Shown here piece by piece: positions 18,781 through 26,581 of a DNA stretch of 39,632 bases. Both the position numbers and the translations under genes were made by a program. A model generated the notes under the pieces. It saw only the letters and a program-made list of their open reading frames with translations, did no database searches and had not been told where the DNA came from. This DNA is from a virus. The stretch is taken from positions 1 to 39,632 of the IMG/VR virus record IMGVR_UViG_3300030329_004452. One strand, written 5' to 3'. Positions within the stretch are counted from its first letter, which is position 1; every line of letters starts with the position of its first letter.

Positions 18781-20229
18781 CTACACGCGAGTGTACTGAA
18801 TGCCAACAAGGACACCCAAAGCACGAGGCTTCTCAGAAACCAGATCGAAATACTGCTTCCAGAAACCTTCGCGGATGTCGGTCATGCGGCCGGAACCTGC
18901 ATCACGAGCCTGCGTAACAATATCACCGGCATCGTTGAACTCTTGGAATCCGCCAGGGCGCAACGTGTAGGTGTTAATGGTGTCACGCACCACAAAGTAA
19001 ACCACACCAAGCGGGGCCTGGTTGGAGACCTTGATAGGCACACGCTGGTCAAACATAAGCTCGCTGGTCGTGAAACCACCTTTAGCATTCGTTTCACCAG
19101 GCAGGTATTGCGGCCCTTGGCCACCACCGCCAATAATGGTGTCTTGGAAAATGTCCCGGTACTCGGAGCGAGTGAAGCGGTTCATAATCAAGCAATCGAC
19201 GTTCTCGCCGCAGTTGTCCTCAATGGCATCAACAAGACGCTGCATGGTGGCAAGGTCGATGTCAGTGCCCGAGCTACGACCGCCAGCGGCAACAGCCGCA
19301 GCGTTACGAGGCATCGAGTAAGCAAACCCACGAAGCACGGTGTTAGTTACGCCGGCTCGCGGATTGCTGAAGTAAGCATCATCCCAACCAAGGGCATTTA
19401 AGCCGTGGCATTGCTCGGTAAGAATACGGGCACCAGTACCAACATTGTTGGTCTCAACAATCATCAAGCCACTTGTTGCGACAAGCGCAGCGTCGGCCGA
19501 ATCAGGGCCTTCACCAGCGTTTGAAATAGACTCAATGGTAACGGTTCCATCCGTCACGTTGCAGGCCGTGATCTTGAAAATCTGCCCGTTTGCGGTTGGC
19601 GCACCACCCGTTGCGTCCTCAAGGTAATTCCAATTGAGGGCGTTGTCTCGCGGCACGTTGGCAACCTTGACATAAAACACGGTGCCGGCACCAGTGTGCT
19701 CGGCCAAACGTGCTGCAATGTTGTTTGCGCCGGAAACTTTACGCTCTGTGTGCGCTACACCACCACCACCGCCGGCAGTACCAGCAGCTTGGTCAATCAG
19801 CCACCCCCAGCAACCCTTACCGCAGAACATATCCCGGTCTAAGCTGTGGCGGATGTCTTGTTCGAGGCCGCGCATTTCGCTGAACATAGCGCCAACAAAG
19901 GCGGCTTCACTGCCACCATTACCCGGCGCAGAAGCCTCAGCTTGTCCCGTCACGCTAAACGAAGCGTAAAGACTGGAGTAACCAACGGTAAGCGTCAGGT
20001 AATCCTGATTGCTTGCAGCCGGAACAACTTGCCCCTCAGCACCGTACACAATCGAACCAGCCACAACACCACGCGTATGCAGCGGAATAATGACGTTCGA
20101 GCCAGCCCACTGGTGAGGGCCTTCAGAAAAAAGGTTATAAATAAGGGCTTCGAGATTCAACTGCTCCCGAATAGGCCCCTCGTATTGGCGTTTCAGAATA
20201 TCTGAAATGCTATTTAGTAATGTAGCCAT
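18781..20229 (-). CDS. major capsid protein (482 aa)
   Basis: Identified by context (after scaffold, before portal) and by composition: few Lys, Gly/Ala/Asn-rich beta sheets, and an N-terminal helix ISDILKRQYEGPIREQLN like HK97-fold capsids. The P-domain/spine helix region may be EAAFVGAMFSEMRGLEQDIR. A Gly-rich insertion (about 160-170) and the block 180-270 would form an I- or E-loop-type insertion, making it larger than the usual 330-400 aa. It has a strong AAGGAG site 8 nt before ATG. A separate decoration protein is not obvious, so the insertion may serve that role. Confidence 0.8.
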   Translation of the reverse strand: MATLLNSISDILKRQYEGPIREQLNLEALIYNLFSEGPHQWAGSNVIIPLHTRGVVAGSIVYGAEGQVVPAASNQDYLTLTVGYSSLYASFSVTGQAEASAPGNGGSEAAFVGAMFSEMRGLEQDIRHSLDRDMFCGKGCWGWLIDQAAGTAGGGGGVAHTERKVSGANNIAARLAEHTGAGTVFYVKVANVPRDNALNWNYLEDATGGAPTANGQIFKITACNVTDGTVTIESISNAGEGPDSADAALVATSGLMIVETNNVGTGARILTEQCHGLNALGWDDAYFSNPRAGVTNTVLRGFAYSMPRNAAAVAAGGRSSGTDIDLATMQRLVDAIEDNCGENVDCLIMNRFTRSEYRDIFQDTIIGGGGQGPQYLPGETNAKGGFTTSELMFDQRVPIKVSNQAPLGVVYFVVRDTINTYTLRPGGFQEFNDAGDIVTQARDAGSGRMTDIREGFWKQYFDLVSEKPRALGVLVGIQYTRV

Positions 20230-20241
20230 CTGGCTAACTCC

Positions 20242-21120
20242 TTAGCGGGATCGCCGCCTTCCTTTATTAAAGCTCTTTTGCAAATCCCGCAGAGTGAAAG
20301 GTTTTTTGCTTTGAACATTTTGTTCAGTCTCAGAAACGACCGGCGACGATGCCCCAGAGCTTGCAGCCCTTGACGGCAGGCCGTCGGAAGAATCAGCGGA
20401 AGGCAAGGCTTCAGGTTGCCCATCCGACCGCTTATACCCATGACGGGTTAGCACGGCGTCTTCCAGCTTGCGCTCGTGCTCCTTGAAAACTTTAACTGCT
20501 TCTCCGATGTCGGCTGATGGATCATTATGCAGGACTTGTAAAACGTAAGCCCTGGCAGAATGTTTGTCGTGAACATCGGGAACCTCAATCGCCGCAGAGA
20601 GCTTCTTCTCGTACTCATTCACCATGCGCTGAATTTGTGCCTGCTGAAACTGCTCTTTGTTCTGCGTTGACTGTGTTTTGGTTTGTCGAACCTCCTGAGC
20701 TAATTCGACAAGAAGTTGGCCAACCTCTTCGTTATCAGTTTCGCCTGCAAGTTTTTGCACGCGCTCCATAAACGGATCGGCTTTGGCCTCCTCTGGCTCT
20801 GCTGCCTTCTCAGGTTGCGCTGTCTGGCTATGCGCTTCCATCAACTCAAGGCGCTTTTGTAGCTGCTCGTTCATCGCTTTCAGGTGTTTAGCTTCCTCGT
20901 TCTTCTCTTTAAACCGGTCGTAAGGGATCGGTCCAGGCGAAGAACCCGTGGCCTCGGGTGAGGAAACTTCCGCCGGCTTGGCCTCGCTGGCAGGTTCTGG
21001 TTGCGACTCAACTTCAGCTTGCGCTTGGGCTGGTTCAGGCGATGAGGTCTCGGCTGCGGGTGACGAATCCGGTACGTCTATTTTCGCTAAGATGTCATCG
21101 AGCTTGAGTTTGTTTGCCAT
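20242..21120 (-). CDS. capsid scaffolding protein (292 aa)
   Basis: Acidic, Glu/Gln/Ala/Pro-rich and helical: MANKLKLDDILAKIDVPDSS, a Pro/Ser/Ala/Glu linker, a coiled coil near residues 70-180, and a basic C-terminus (FNKGRRRSR) of the type that binds capsid. This is classic podovirus scaffold architecture, and it lies 12 nt upstream of the capsid gene. ATG 21120 is chosen over the longer frame because AGGAG lies 8 nt before it. It is the first gene of the late operon, downstream of a divergent promoter near 21200. Confidence 0.8.
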   Translation of the reverse strand: MANKLKLDDILAKIDVPDSSPAAETSSPEPAQAQAEVESQPEPASEAKPAEVSSPEATGSSPGPIPYDRFKEKNEEAKHLKAMNEQLQKRLELMEAHSQTAQPEKAAEPEEAKADPFMERVQKLAGETDNEEVGQLLVELAQEVRQTKTQSTQNKEQFQQAQIQRMVNEYEKKLSAAIEVPDVHDKHSARAYVLQVLHNDPSADIGEAVKVFKEHERKLEDAVLTRHGYKRSDGQPEALPSADSSDGLPSRAASSGASSPVVSETEQNVQSKKPFTLRDLQKSFNKGRRRSR

Positions 21121-21191
21121 GATGTCGCTCCTGGCCTGGCGTAAAGACACGGCTATCGCAGGTCGCCGAGTAACCTCAAAATACGCGTGTT

Positions 21192-21219
21192 ATTATTCGC
21201 TCCGAACCCCTTCCGTCAA
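21192..21219 (-). promoter_or_regulatory. sigma70-like promoter for the late (scaffold) operon
   Basis: On the minus strand TTGACG (21219-21214) and AATAAT (21197-21192) are separated by 16 nt. The -10 matches consensus at five of six positions. It lies about 70 nt before the scaffold start and is the only good match in the short divergent gap, so it is the likely entry to the leftward late transcript. Confidence 0.5.
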
Positions 21220-21239
21220 GGACTCCCTACGGGCAAGTG

Positions 21240-21268
21240 TTGACACACGAGATTTTGTTTGCTACATT
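21240..21268 (+). promoter_or_regulatory. sigma70-like promoter for the SprT-like gene
   Basis: A perfect -35 TTGACA (21240-21245), a 17-nt spacer, then TACATT (21263-21268). An excellent ribosome site AAGGAGGT (21291-21298) and ATG 21304 follow. The two divergent promoters are separated by only 20 nt between their -35 boxes, so they may interfere or share a regulator. Confidence 0.65.
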
Positions 21269-21303
21269 CCTACTGGTCAAAATCACAACCAAGGAGGTAA
21301 ATA

Positions 21304-22023
21304 ATGACCAAAACGAGACGCAAAACGAGACGCTCATGGATGCAAGAGGACAAGTATTGGGTCAGCTTCAGCCATGGGGTTTATTCGGTCAGCTTCAATA
21401 TTGCTGAAACCTTTGAGCGCATGGGCAAAAGCAAACGATGGAAACACGCCTTAATGGCAGGTGTTGACGCTCACAGGCTTGAGATGGGGCACGACCCAAG
21501 GTTCCGGGTCACTATGATTCACGGGCGCAATGGGTATGCCAAACACTGCGACAGAATTATGACGCGCATCTTGAGCAACACCATGGACTGCCGGGGTGTC
21601 AGGCGGCGCGCTACAGGCCCCGTGTACTCTGTTCACAGCGGAAACGTAGGCTATGGCGGGCGCTCTTATGGGGCGTCAGTATCAATCGACCCAGACAGCC
21701 GCTACAACAACAGCCTCAAATCAGTTGCCTACAGCATGACAACAATGCTGCACGAGCTTGCTCACTATGTCCATCTTTGCACCGTGTACCCAAGCGTGAT
21801 CAAAGGGGTGGATCGCTGCCATGATCGAATGTTCAACGCAATCATGTGTGAAATGGCTCGTTACTTCTGGGGTTACGACCGCACACCTATGACAGCAGGA
21901 TACTCAGTGGGTCGAGGTTATGCGCCTACCAGGCACCTGCGAAAATGGTTGGCCGAGCAACTCACGAAAGAGCTTGATGGTGAAGAGTACCCACGGGTGA
22001 TGGATTGGATTGACTGGCAATGA
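21304..22023 (+). CDS. SprT-like zinc metallopeptidase (239 aa)
   Basis: It contains H150-E-L-A-H154 and, 19 residues after the second His, CH173DRMF, which matches the HExxH...HG.xF layout of SprT/Spartan-like zincins (ligands H150, H154, H173; E151 catalytic). Cellular members act on DNA-protein crosslinks; phage copies are of unknown use. The N-terminus is very basic (TKTRRKTRRSW). It has its own promoter and a perfect ribosome site, and is the only plus-strand gene pair inside the leftward structural/packaging half. It may be an independently acquired cargo gene expressed early or constitutively. Confidence 0.75.
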   Translation: MTKTRRKTRRSWMQEDKYWVSFSHGVYSVSFNIAETFERMGKSKRWKHALMAGVDAHRLEMGHDPRFRVTMIHGRNGYAKHCDRIMTRILSNTMDCRGVRRRATGPVYSVHSGNVGYGGRSYGASVSIDPDSRYNNSLKSVAYSMTTMLHELAHYVHLCTVYPSVIKGVDRCHDRMFNAIMCEMARYFWGYDRTPMTAGYSVGRGYAPTRHLRKWLAEQLTKELDGEEYPRVMDWIDWQ

Positions 22024-22313
22024 TTTACCGCAAAACACGAAACAACTGGTCTGGAACTTATTACAAGCCCCTGACTCCCAAGCAGTCGAGGCGCGTAATC
22101 AGACGATGGCGCGAACACATGAAAGACGGAAGCATAAAGGGTTGTGAGGTGTACAGCCTTATGCTGCACAACGAAAACCCAAGCTGGCCCCTCTGGCGCT
22201 GTATCACTCGCATCCGCAAAGAGACTCAAGTGGTTGAGGTCTCAAGCATCTCACCCTTGTCACCAAGGACGAAGCTGCGCCCGGTCAAGCGCAAGCCTGC
22301 GCCGGTCAGCTAA
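22020..22313 (+). CDS. small basic protein downstream of SprT-like gene (97 aa)
   Basis: Unrecognised. Translation is coupled to the SprT-like gene by an ATGA overlap. The protein is rich in Arg/Lys with spaced Trp residues (RRVIRRWREHMKDGSI, NPSWPLWRCITRIRKE) and a basic Pro/Ser tail, which suggests nucleic-acid binding. Its stop codon overlaps that of the terminase gene on the other strand, so the two transcripts converge with no terminator between them. Confidence 0.65.
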   Translation: MIYRKTRNNWSGTYYKPLTPKQSRRVIRRWREHMKDGSIKGCEVYSLMLHNENPSWPLWRCITRIRKETQVVEVSSISPLSPRTKLRPVKRKPAPVS

Positions 22314-23998
22314 TCAAGCCCATCATCGTAGAATCGGCCTGGCGTCTCCTCGTACTTCCTGGCGTTTGCCAGGAGGTCGAGGCGTTCGCCGGTAAATGCG
22401 TCGATGCCGGTTGTGTTCTCGAACATCACAACCTGTGAGGCTGACTCGGGCCTGAAGTCTTTGATTACCTCCTCGCGCACCGAAGCAACCTGCTCCAAAC
22501 CCTCCAAGCAAAGGGCCGCCGCAAAAATCATGTCATCGTGGCAACCAGGCGATGCGTATGGCTCACCCTTGTCGTTGTAAACAAAGCTTCCGATTTCATT
22601 GATAAGCACCTGCGGCAAATCCTTGACGGTTTCGGTGGCGATATACTTGCGCAGGCGGTTCAAGAGGATCGCCCGGTTTGATTTGTTGGTGTAAAAACCA
22701 AGCTTCTCGACGTACTTAGCTGCCATCTTATCGTACACGAAACGCCGATAAAGCCGTGGGTACTGGTCAAGCGACAACTCTTCTTGAACCGCTGCCCCGA
22801 CATGGTTCACTTCGCACACGATTAAAGCGTCGTTGTATGAGCGCGCCATTTTTTGGACGCTTTGCGCAAACTGGTGGACGGGGACGCGTGCGTAATACCA
22901 TGCGACGGGCTTAATCTTTTCTTTGTTTGTTACGTCCATAACCATGGCGGCACTGAAATCGCCTGTCGATGAGCCTGTTGCGGTGTCAACACCCACCACA
23001 TAGACGTGCCCAGGGGCTGCATCGACGATTTTGTCGTGCGGTTTCGTCACTTCTTGGGGGAGCCAGTCGCCCTCAAAATACATATCACCCGAATGAAGGA
23101 AGGCTTCTTGCGCGCTGGCTGGGTACTCTTGGCTGAACCTCTTCCAATCATCGTCACATTTTTGACTCAAAGCCCACTTAAGCCACCGAATCTGCGCACC
23201 CGTAAGGTCATGGTCTCGAACATACTGCTGTTCTTCCGGCTCAAGTTTGCGATTGATGATCTGCATAATCTCATCATCAAACTCAATTGGTACGCCCTCG
23301 TAATCCGCTAGGCCGCTGCCTGTGTCGATCAGTTGGTACTCATGCAGAGCCATCCAAGGCAGAAACACCTTCTTGTAGCCGTTTTGGCTTACCCACCAGC
23401 TATAGAAATGGTTGAAACTGTTGGCTGTCGTCTCGACAAAGGCCGCACCTCGGTCGGTCAGTGACTGCATTGCGGCAGTAAACACCAACTCAGCCTTGTC
23501 CCAGAAGGCCATTTCACTGCAATGAAGGTAATGAACCGTGGTTCCACGCAGTTTGTCCGGCGAGTTTGCCGTTGCAATACGCACATAACCAGTGTGCTTC
23601 TTGAATACCAACTCGGTCTTGGTAGAATGCCTTAATGGGAACGCCTCTTTCATCCAGTCGGGCATACATTCGTAAAAATTTTTGTAGATGCTAAAAATTC
23701 TTGCGGCTGCCTCGGTCTCGTGGGCTAAAACCACGGCTCTCTCGTTTGGATTAAACAAGACTTTCCAGAAAAAGAAGCCAGCGATCCATGTAGAAATACC
23801 CTCCTGGCGGGCCTTCAGGCAGCCGACGCGCTTCCTGCCCCCACGAACCACATCCCAAACCTGCCGCTGCGGTTCATTCCAGTTAAACGGAATGAGGCGG
23901 CCTTTCTTGTCTACAATCTTCAGAACATCTGAGGAAAAAAATTCAAAATTTAGCGCGCACTGATCCAAGTAAGCCTGCTTTGTAGGGCTTAAAGGCAC
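22310..23998 (-). CDS. terL: terminase large subunit (562 aa)
   Basis: DNA-packaging motor. The ATPase domain has a non-canonical Walker A with the Lys early (CLKARQEGIST, residues 60-70) and a Walker B ending in YLHCSE (acidic pair region near E162). The C-terminal RNase H-like nuclease shows GVD338TATG, CE396VNHVG and HD488D489M, the three acidic clusters expected for metal binding. GTG 23998 is the start, with AAGGAAG 8 nt upstream. The preceding genes encode small membrane/coiled-coil proteins rather than an obvious small subunit. The sequence does not distinguish headful from cohesive-end packaging. Confidence 0.93.
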   Translation of the reverse strand: MPLSPTKQAYLDQCALNFEFFSSDVLKIVDKKGRLIPFNWNEPQRQVWDVVRGGRKRVGCLKARQEGISTWIAGFFFWKVLFNPNERAVVLAHETEAAARIFSIYKNFYECMPDWMKEAFPLRHSTKTELVFKKHTGYVRIATANSPDKLRGTTVHYLHCSEMAFWDKAELVFTAAMQSLTDRGAAFVETTANSFNHFYSWWVSQNGYKKVFLPWMALHEYQLIDTGSGLADYEGVPIEFDDEIMQIINRKLEPEEQQYVRDHDLTGAQIRWLKWALSQKCDDDWKRFSQEYPASAQEAFLHSGDMYFEGDWLPQEVTKPHDKIVDAAPGHVYVVGVDTATGSSTGDFSAAMVMDVTNKEKIKPVAWYYARVPVHQFAQSVQKMARSYNDALIVCEVNHVGAAVQEELSLDQYPRLYRRFVYDKMAAKYVEKLGFYTNKSNRAILLNRLRKYIATETVKDLPQVLINEIGSFVYNDKGEPYASPGCHDDMIFAAALCLEGLEQVASVREEVIKDFRPESASQVVMFENTTGIDAFTGERLDLLANARKYEETPGRFYDDGLD

Positions 23999-24000
23999 GT

Positions 24001-24354
24001 TTAAACTTCCTTTCCAATGACTGCGCTAATCTTTGCGTAGTGTTGTCTCATTTCACCTAGTCCCTCTTTGATTAAAGCCTCGGTGTCTTGCACCTCTTTG
24101 TCAATCGAATCTAGGCGGGTCACCCATTGCAGGCGCTCGTCGTCGTATTTTTTTACAACTTCCATGAAGCGATCACGAACCTCGGCCTCTCGCCGGTTGC
24201 AGTCTTCCATTTGCTCTTTGAGTTGCTTCTGAAAGTTGTCGGTAAGGTCATCCAGGCGCTTAGTCATCTTAAGGTACAACCAAAAGATAGCCCCTGAGGC
24301 CAACCCAAGTGCCCCAAAGTCTGCCAGCATTTGGAGAATCTGGGAGGAATCCAT
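24001..24354 (-). CDS. one-TM coiled-coil membrane protein (117 aa)
   Basis: The N-terminal membrane helix (LQMLADFGALGLASGAIFWL, about residues 6-27) is followed by about 90 residues of charged coiled coil (KRLDDLTDNFQKQLKEQMED and onwards). This N-in/C-out or reversed layout is typical of i-spanins and of phage membrane proteins encoded near holins. It lies 2 nt before terL and its start overlaps the stop of another TM/coiled-coil gene (TAATG). A lysis-accessory role is possible; alternatively it could act in superinfection exclusion. Confidence 0.55.
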   Translation of the reverse strand: MDSSQILQMLADFGALGLASGAIFWLYLKMTKRLDDLTDNFQKQLKEQMEDCNRREAEVRDRFMEVVKKYDDERLQWVTRLDSIDKEVQDTEALIKEGLGEMRQHYAKISAVIGKEV

Positions 24355-24554
24355 TACTTAGCCATGAAGCTGACAAGCAGTGCCGTCACAATCGGAGTAG
24401 CCAAACCAACCAGCGTTGTAAGGCGCACAACCGAATCACTAATGCGCTTCATGTCCTCGTCAAGCGTATCAATGTCTTTGAACAGGGCTTTGATCTGAAC
24501 ATCATGGCCATCAATCCTGGCCTCAGCCTTGGCAACTTTAGCTTCAAGAACCAT
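24354..24554 (-). CDS. XhlA-like coiled coil plus C-terminal TM protein (66 aa)
   Basis: Coiled-coil heptads (VAKAEARIDGHDVQIKALFK, IDTLDEDMKRISDSVVRLTT) are followed by one C-terminal membrane helix (LVGLATPIVTALLVSF). This is the architecture of the haemolysin XhlA family, small membrane proteins that cooperate with holins and endolysins. With the 117-aa partner it makes a two-gene membrane pair next to terL, separate from the holin at 38562-38789. Family assignment rests on architecture. Confidence 0.6.
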   Translation of the reverse strand: MVLEAKVAKAEARIDGHDVQIKALFKDIDTLDEDMKRISDSVVRLTTLVGLATPIVTALLVSFMAK

Positions 24555-24801
24555 TGGATTGCGTCTTTAAAAGCATCAGGCGATTTTCCAAGGCGGCATC
24601 AACCCCGTCAGCAGACTCATCCTTAAGCATCGGCTCAAGGCTGTTGATTGCTTTGAGCGCAACCTCCAGAGCTTTCGGGTTTGCTTCGCCGTCAATGGCC
24701 TGGTTGATAACCTCAAGCTTCATGCGCTTAATGTCCGTCATGTCTAAGGTCTCAGCGTTCAGGCCCTGAATAGCTGCCAGGATTCCCCGTAAGTCACTCA
24801 T
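24544..24801 (-). CDS. small helical protein upstream of terL, possible small terminase subunit (85 aa)
   Basis: Unrecognised. Predicted to be all-helical (ILAAIQGLNAETLDMTDIKR, LEVINQAIDGEANPKALEVA). The start is ATG 24801, overlapping the upstream stop as ATGA; the longer frame is rejected because it runs into the upstream gene. Position three genes before terL and the short helical sequence make it one candidate for the otherwise missing small terminase subunit, but I see no clear helix-turn-helix. Confidence 0.5.
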   Translation of the reverse strand: MSDLRGILAAIQGLNAETLDMTDIKRMKLEVINQAIDGEANPKALEVALKAINSLEPMLKDESADGVDAALENRLMLLKTQSNGS

Positions 24802-25436
24802 TCGATTGCCATCCAATCCTTCAGGTGATCGAGCAGTGCGCGGACCGATCCAGCAGCCTCAACTCGGTTTCCCTCATATTCCAAACTGGCCAGGTCGTTC
24901 AAGCTAATCACACCAAGAAGGTATGCAGCAGCACAAACAGAGGTCTCATTAACCACCTCTTGGATCACCTCTTTAACGAACAAACCGCTGTCTGGGTACA
25001 CGCTCCAGTGCCCCCGGTGGGGGTTTCCATTAGATTGAGCCATGCGCTCCATAAGCAGATCAACCTCAGGAAGCATGTACTCCCGAGCCTTCTCCTTCAG
25101 CTTATGCTGTTTGTACTGCTCCAAAGCTCTGCGCCAACTCGCAGGGGAAGCAGGATCAACACCCAAACTAGAAACACCAAAAGCACAAACCCAGCTTCGG
25201 AGCGAATCAACTTCCCGAGCAGCCCACCTAAAAGTGCCCCCACGCTCCTCAGTCCTTCCCCAAAACTCAAGCATCGCCCTCAGGCAATCAGAATGAACAC
25301 AAGGCCCGCACACATCATAAAGGAAATGCTTCTTCCCGTGAACAGGGCAAGGATCAGTTAAACCCCCCGCTTCGGAGGAGACACTAAGCGATCCATCTGC
25401 TCCAACGTGAGAATCTCCGCCAAACAATACTGACAC
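24798..25436 (-). CDS. protein with N-terminal Cys/His cluster, unknown (212 aa)
   Basis: No family recognised. Residues about 29-47 carry C-x-V-H-x8-C-x2-C (CPVHGKKHFLYDVCGPC), a probable zinc site. The rest is helical with several Trp. The frame starts at GTG 25436, but TTG 25427 has AAGAGG spaced 8 nt before it and may be the true start. Either start overlaps the zinc-ribbon gene by about 70-79 nt, an unusually long overlap here. It could be a DNA-binding component of the packaging or late-control machinery. Confidence 0.55.
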   Translation of the reverse strand: MSVLFGGDSHVGADGSLSVSSEAGGLTDPCPVHGKKHFLYDVCGPCVHSDCLRAMLEFWGRTEERGGTFRWAAREVDSLRSWVCAFGVSSLGVDPASPASWRRALEQYKQHKLKEKAREYMLPEVDLLMERMAQSNGNPHRGHWSVYPDSGLFVKEVIQEVVNETSVCAAAYLLGVISLNDLASLEYEGNRVEAAGSVRALLDHLKDWMAIE

Positions 25437-25555
25437 CTCTTCAGCCTGACCTTATCATAAGAACCAACACGCTGCCGAGGTTCTGGCAACTCACGGCTCT
25501 GGCTCGTGGCAACACACTCAAGAGTACCCACATCACAAACAGGACAGAACAACAT
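25358..25555 (-). CDS. small zinc-ribbon protein, possible regulator (65 aa)
   Basis: FCPVC near the N-terminus and RCQYC about 35 residues later form a four-Cys zinc ribbon, spaced as in NrdR-type ribbons and Ogr/Delta-type late activators. It is the first gene of the terL operon beside the control region, which suits a regulator. There is an in-frame stop 18 nt upstream and no Shine-Dalgarno sequence, only a run of T before ATG 25555, so translation might be leaderless. The long overlap with the next gene is unusual. Confidence 0.5.
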   Translation of the reverse strand: MLFCPVCDVGTLECVATSQSRELPEPRQRVGSYDKVRLKRCQYCLAEILTLEQMDRLVSPPKRGV

Positions 25556-25585
25556 AAAAAAAATACCAAACTAGGGGTAACCTCA

Positions 25586-25604
25586 GACTGTCAGTATGGC
25601 AGTC
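25586..25604. promoter_or_regulatory. dyad symmetry, possible operator
   Basis: GACTG (25586-25590) and CAGTC (25600-25604) form perfect 5-bp arms around a 9-nt centre, about 30 nt before the zinc-ribbon gene start. The size suits a dimeric repressor site. Only one copy seen; weak evidence. Confidence 0.25.
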
Positions 25605-25654
25605 CAAACCACAAACCTGCAAACCCCTCTGAAACCACAGGTTTTTTCCAGGGC

Positions 25655-25684
25655 TTGACGAGCACTTTTCTTCTCGCGTACAAA
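25655..25684 (+). promoter_or_regulatory. possible rightward early promoter
   Basis: TTGACG (25655-25660), 18-nt spacer, TACAAA (25679-25684). The same TTGAC and TACA words occur in the 21240-21268 promoter. It points toward the early operon, but the first gene is about 900 nt away, so it may instead serve an untranslated RNA or origin priming. Confidence 0.4.
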
Positions 25685-26083
25685 CGCATGGTAAGTCGAT
25701 AGCTTCATAGGCACTAAGGCTTACTCCCACACAACAGTGACCTAACTGCTCGGGCAAGCCCAGTGAAGAGGGTTTTTCTCTCTTGGGTAATCAGACAACA
25801 CAAGGCAGGGAGCAGGAAACTCTGAGGGTTTTGAGGGTTCCCGCAGTTGTGAGGGGCACATCCAACGGGCCTAGGGGGGTCATCACAGCGAGGCGGGGTC
25901 GAGCAAAATCAACGGCTTATGCGCATCGCGCAGGCAGCCAGGCATCAAAAGCACTCGGGAGCAACCCCAGCCAAACAGACCTCAAACACCCCAGAAAAGC
26001 CCCCCAAAGGCACCCTGGAAAAACCCCAGCCAATGGGTACCCCTTCAGACCCTTAGGACCACCCCGAACCAGCCCCGGTTCAG

Positions 26084-26124
26084 CCCCTAAGCGCTCGGGG
26101 GGTCCAACCCCTAAGTGCTCGGGG
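26084..26124 (+). repeat. tandem iteron-like repeat, two copies
   Basis: CCCCTAAGCGCTCGGGG (26084-26100) and CCCCTAAGTGCTCGGGG (26108-26124) are identical except for one base and start 24 nt apart. Each is partly palindromic (CCCC...GGGG arms). A decayed third version, CCCCAAGCGCTCACGG, follows near 26233. Confidence 0.55.
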
Positions 26125-26165
26125 GTGACCACCCCACCCCAGGGGCTCTCCAGGCGGCGGGGGCA

Positions 26166-26196
26166 GGGGGTCCGCCTGAGGGGTAGCGGACCACCC
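26166..26196 (+). repeat. strong GC hairpin in control region
   Basis: GGTCCGC (26169-26175) and GCGGACC (26186-26192) form a perfect 7-bp stem with a 10-nt loop. G-runs before it and C-runs after extend the stem past one bulge. There is no T-tract on either side, so it is not a simple terminator. A smaller hairpin TCTGCC/GGCAGA sits at 26295-26310. Confidence 0.45.
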
Positions 26197-26498
26197 CCCG
26201 GCACCCTGCCAGATTCCCACCCTCTTATAGGTCCCCAAGCGCTCACGGCGGGAGCCCTTGAGCGACCTTGCGCGAGGGGGTCAATCCGCCCCGGTCTGCC
26301 GGCAGGCAGAAACACCCCCTAAAAAACCTGACCTTCAGCGCACCCCCTGAGCGAGGACGCCCCGAAAACATGCCGGAAACCCTAGAAAACTGAATCTTTT
26401 TTGGCCACCCCTATTTCCCTGCAAAAACAGCACCTTAGCCAGTACTTTTCGGAGGGCTCGCCAGAAAAACCCTGCTGTTTGTGCTGCAAAGGGTTGTT

Positions 26499-26551
26499 TA
26501 TAATAAACGCAGGGTCCATGGAATATATGTCAGCAGGGGGCAACGGCTGAC
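26499..26551 (+). promoter_or_regulatory. TATAAT box and leader hairpin before first early gene
   Basis: A perfect TATAAT (26499-26504) lies about 80 nt before the first early gene, but no good -35 box is spaced correctly. Downstream, GTCAGC (26529-26534) and GCTGAC (26546-26551) form a 6-bp hairpin in the predicted leader. Confidence 0.35.
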
Positions 26552-26570
26552 GACCAACCAACCCCTAGAA

Positions 26571-26581
26571 GGAAACGAGAC
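26571..26581 (+). repeat. leader motif copy 1, GGAAACGAGAC
   Basis: Ends 1 nt before ATG 26583. The 5' part (AAGGA) can act as Shine-Dalgarno; the AACGAGAC part is conserved in all copies and is not explained by ribosome binding. Confidence 0.75.

Noticed and set aside
24798-25436. Calling this gene the small terminase subunit
   Set aside because: Position fits, but the zinc-like N-terminus and absence of a helix-turn-helix do not; left as unknown, with the 85-aa neighbour as an equally weak candidate.
25533-25757. 74-codon minus-strand frame with several Cys upstream of the zinc-ribbon gene
   Set aside because: No ribosome site, overlaps the zinc-ribbon start and the promoter-like region, and the Cys spacing fits no known knuckle.
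25783-26322. Open frame of 179 codons in the GC-rich region (and 25917-26315 on the other strand)
   Set aside because: Low-complexity Pro/Arg/Gly translation, no ribosome site, mirrored open frame on the opposite strand; typical of stop-poor GC-rich DNA.
26529-26553. CTGACGA in the first early leader, as a possible fifth hammerhead
   Set aside because: The bases form a GTCAGC/GCTGAC hairpin; there is no GAAA, stem III or properly spaced NUC. Kept only as a leader hairpin.
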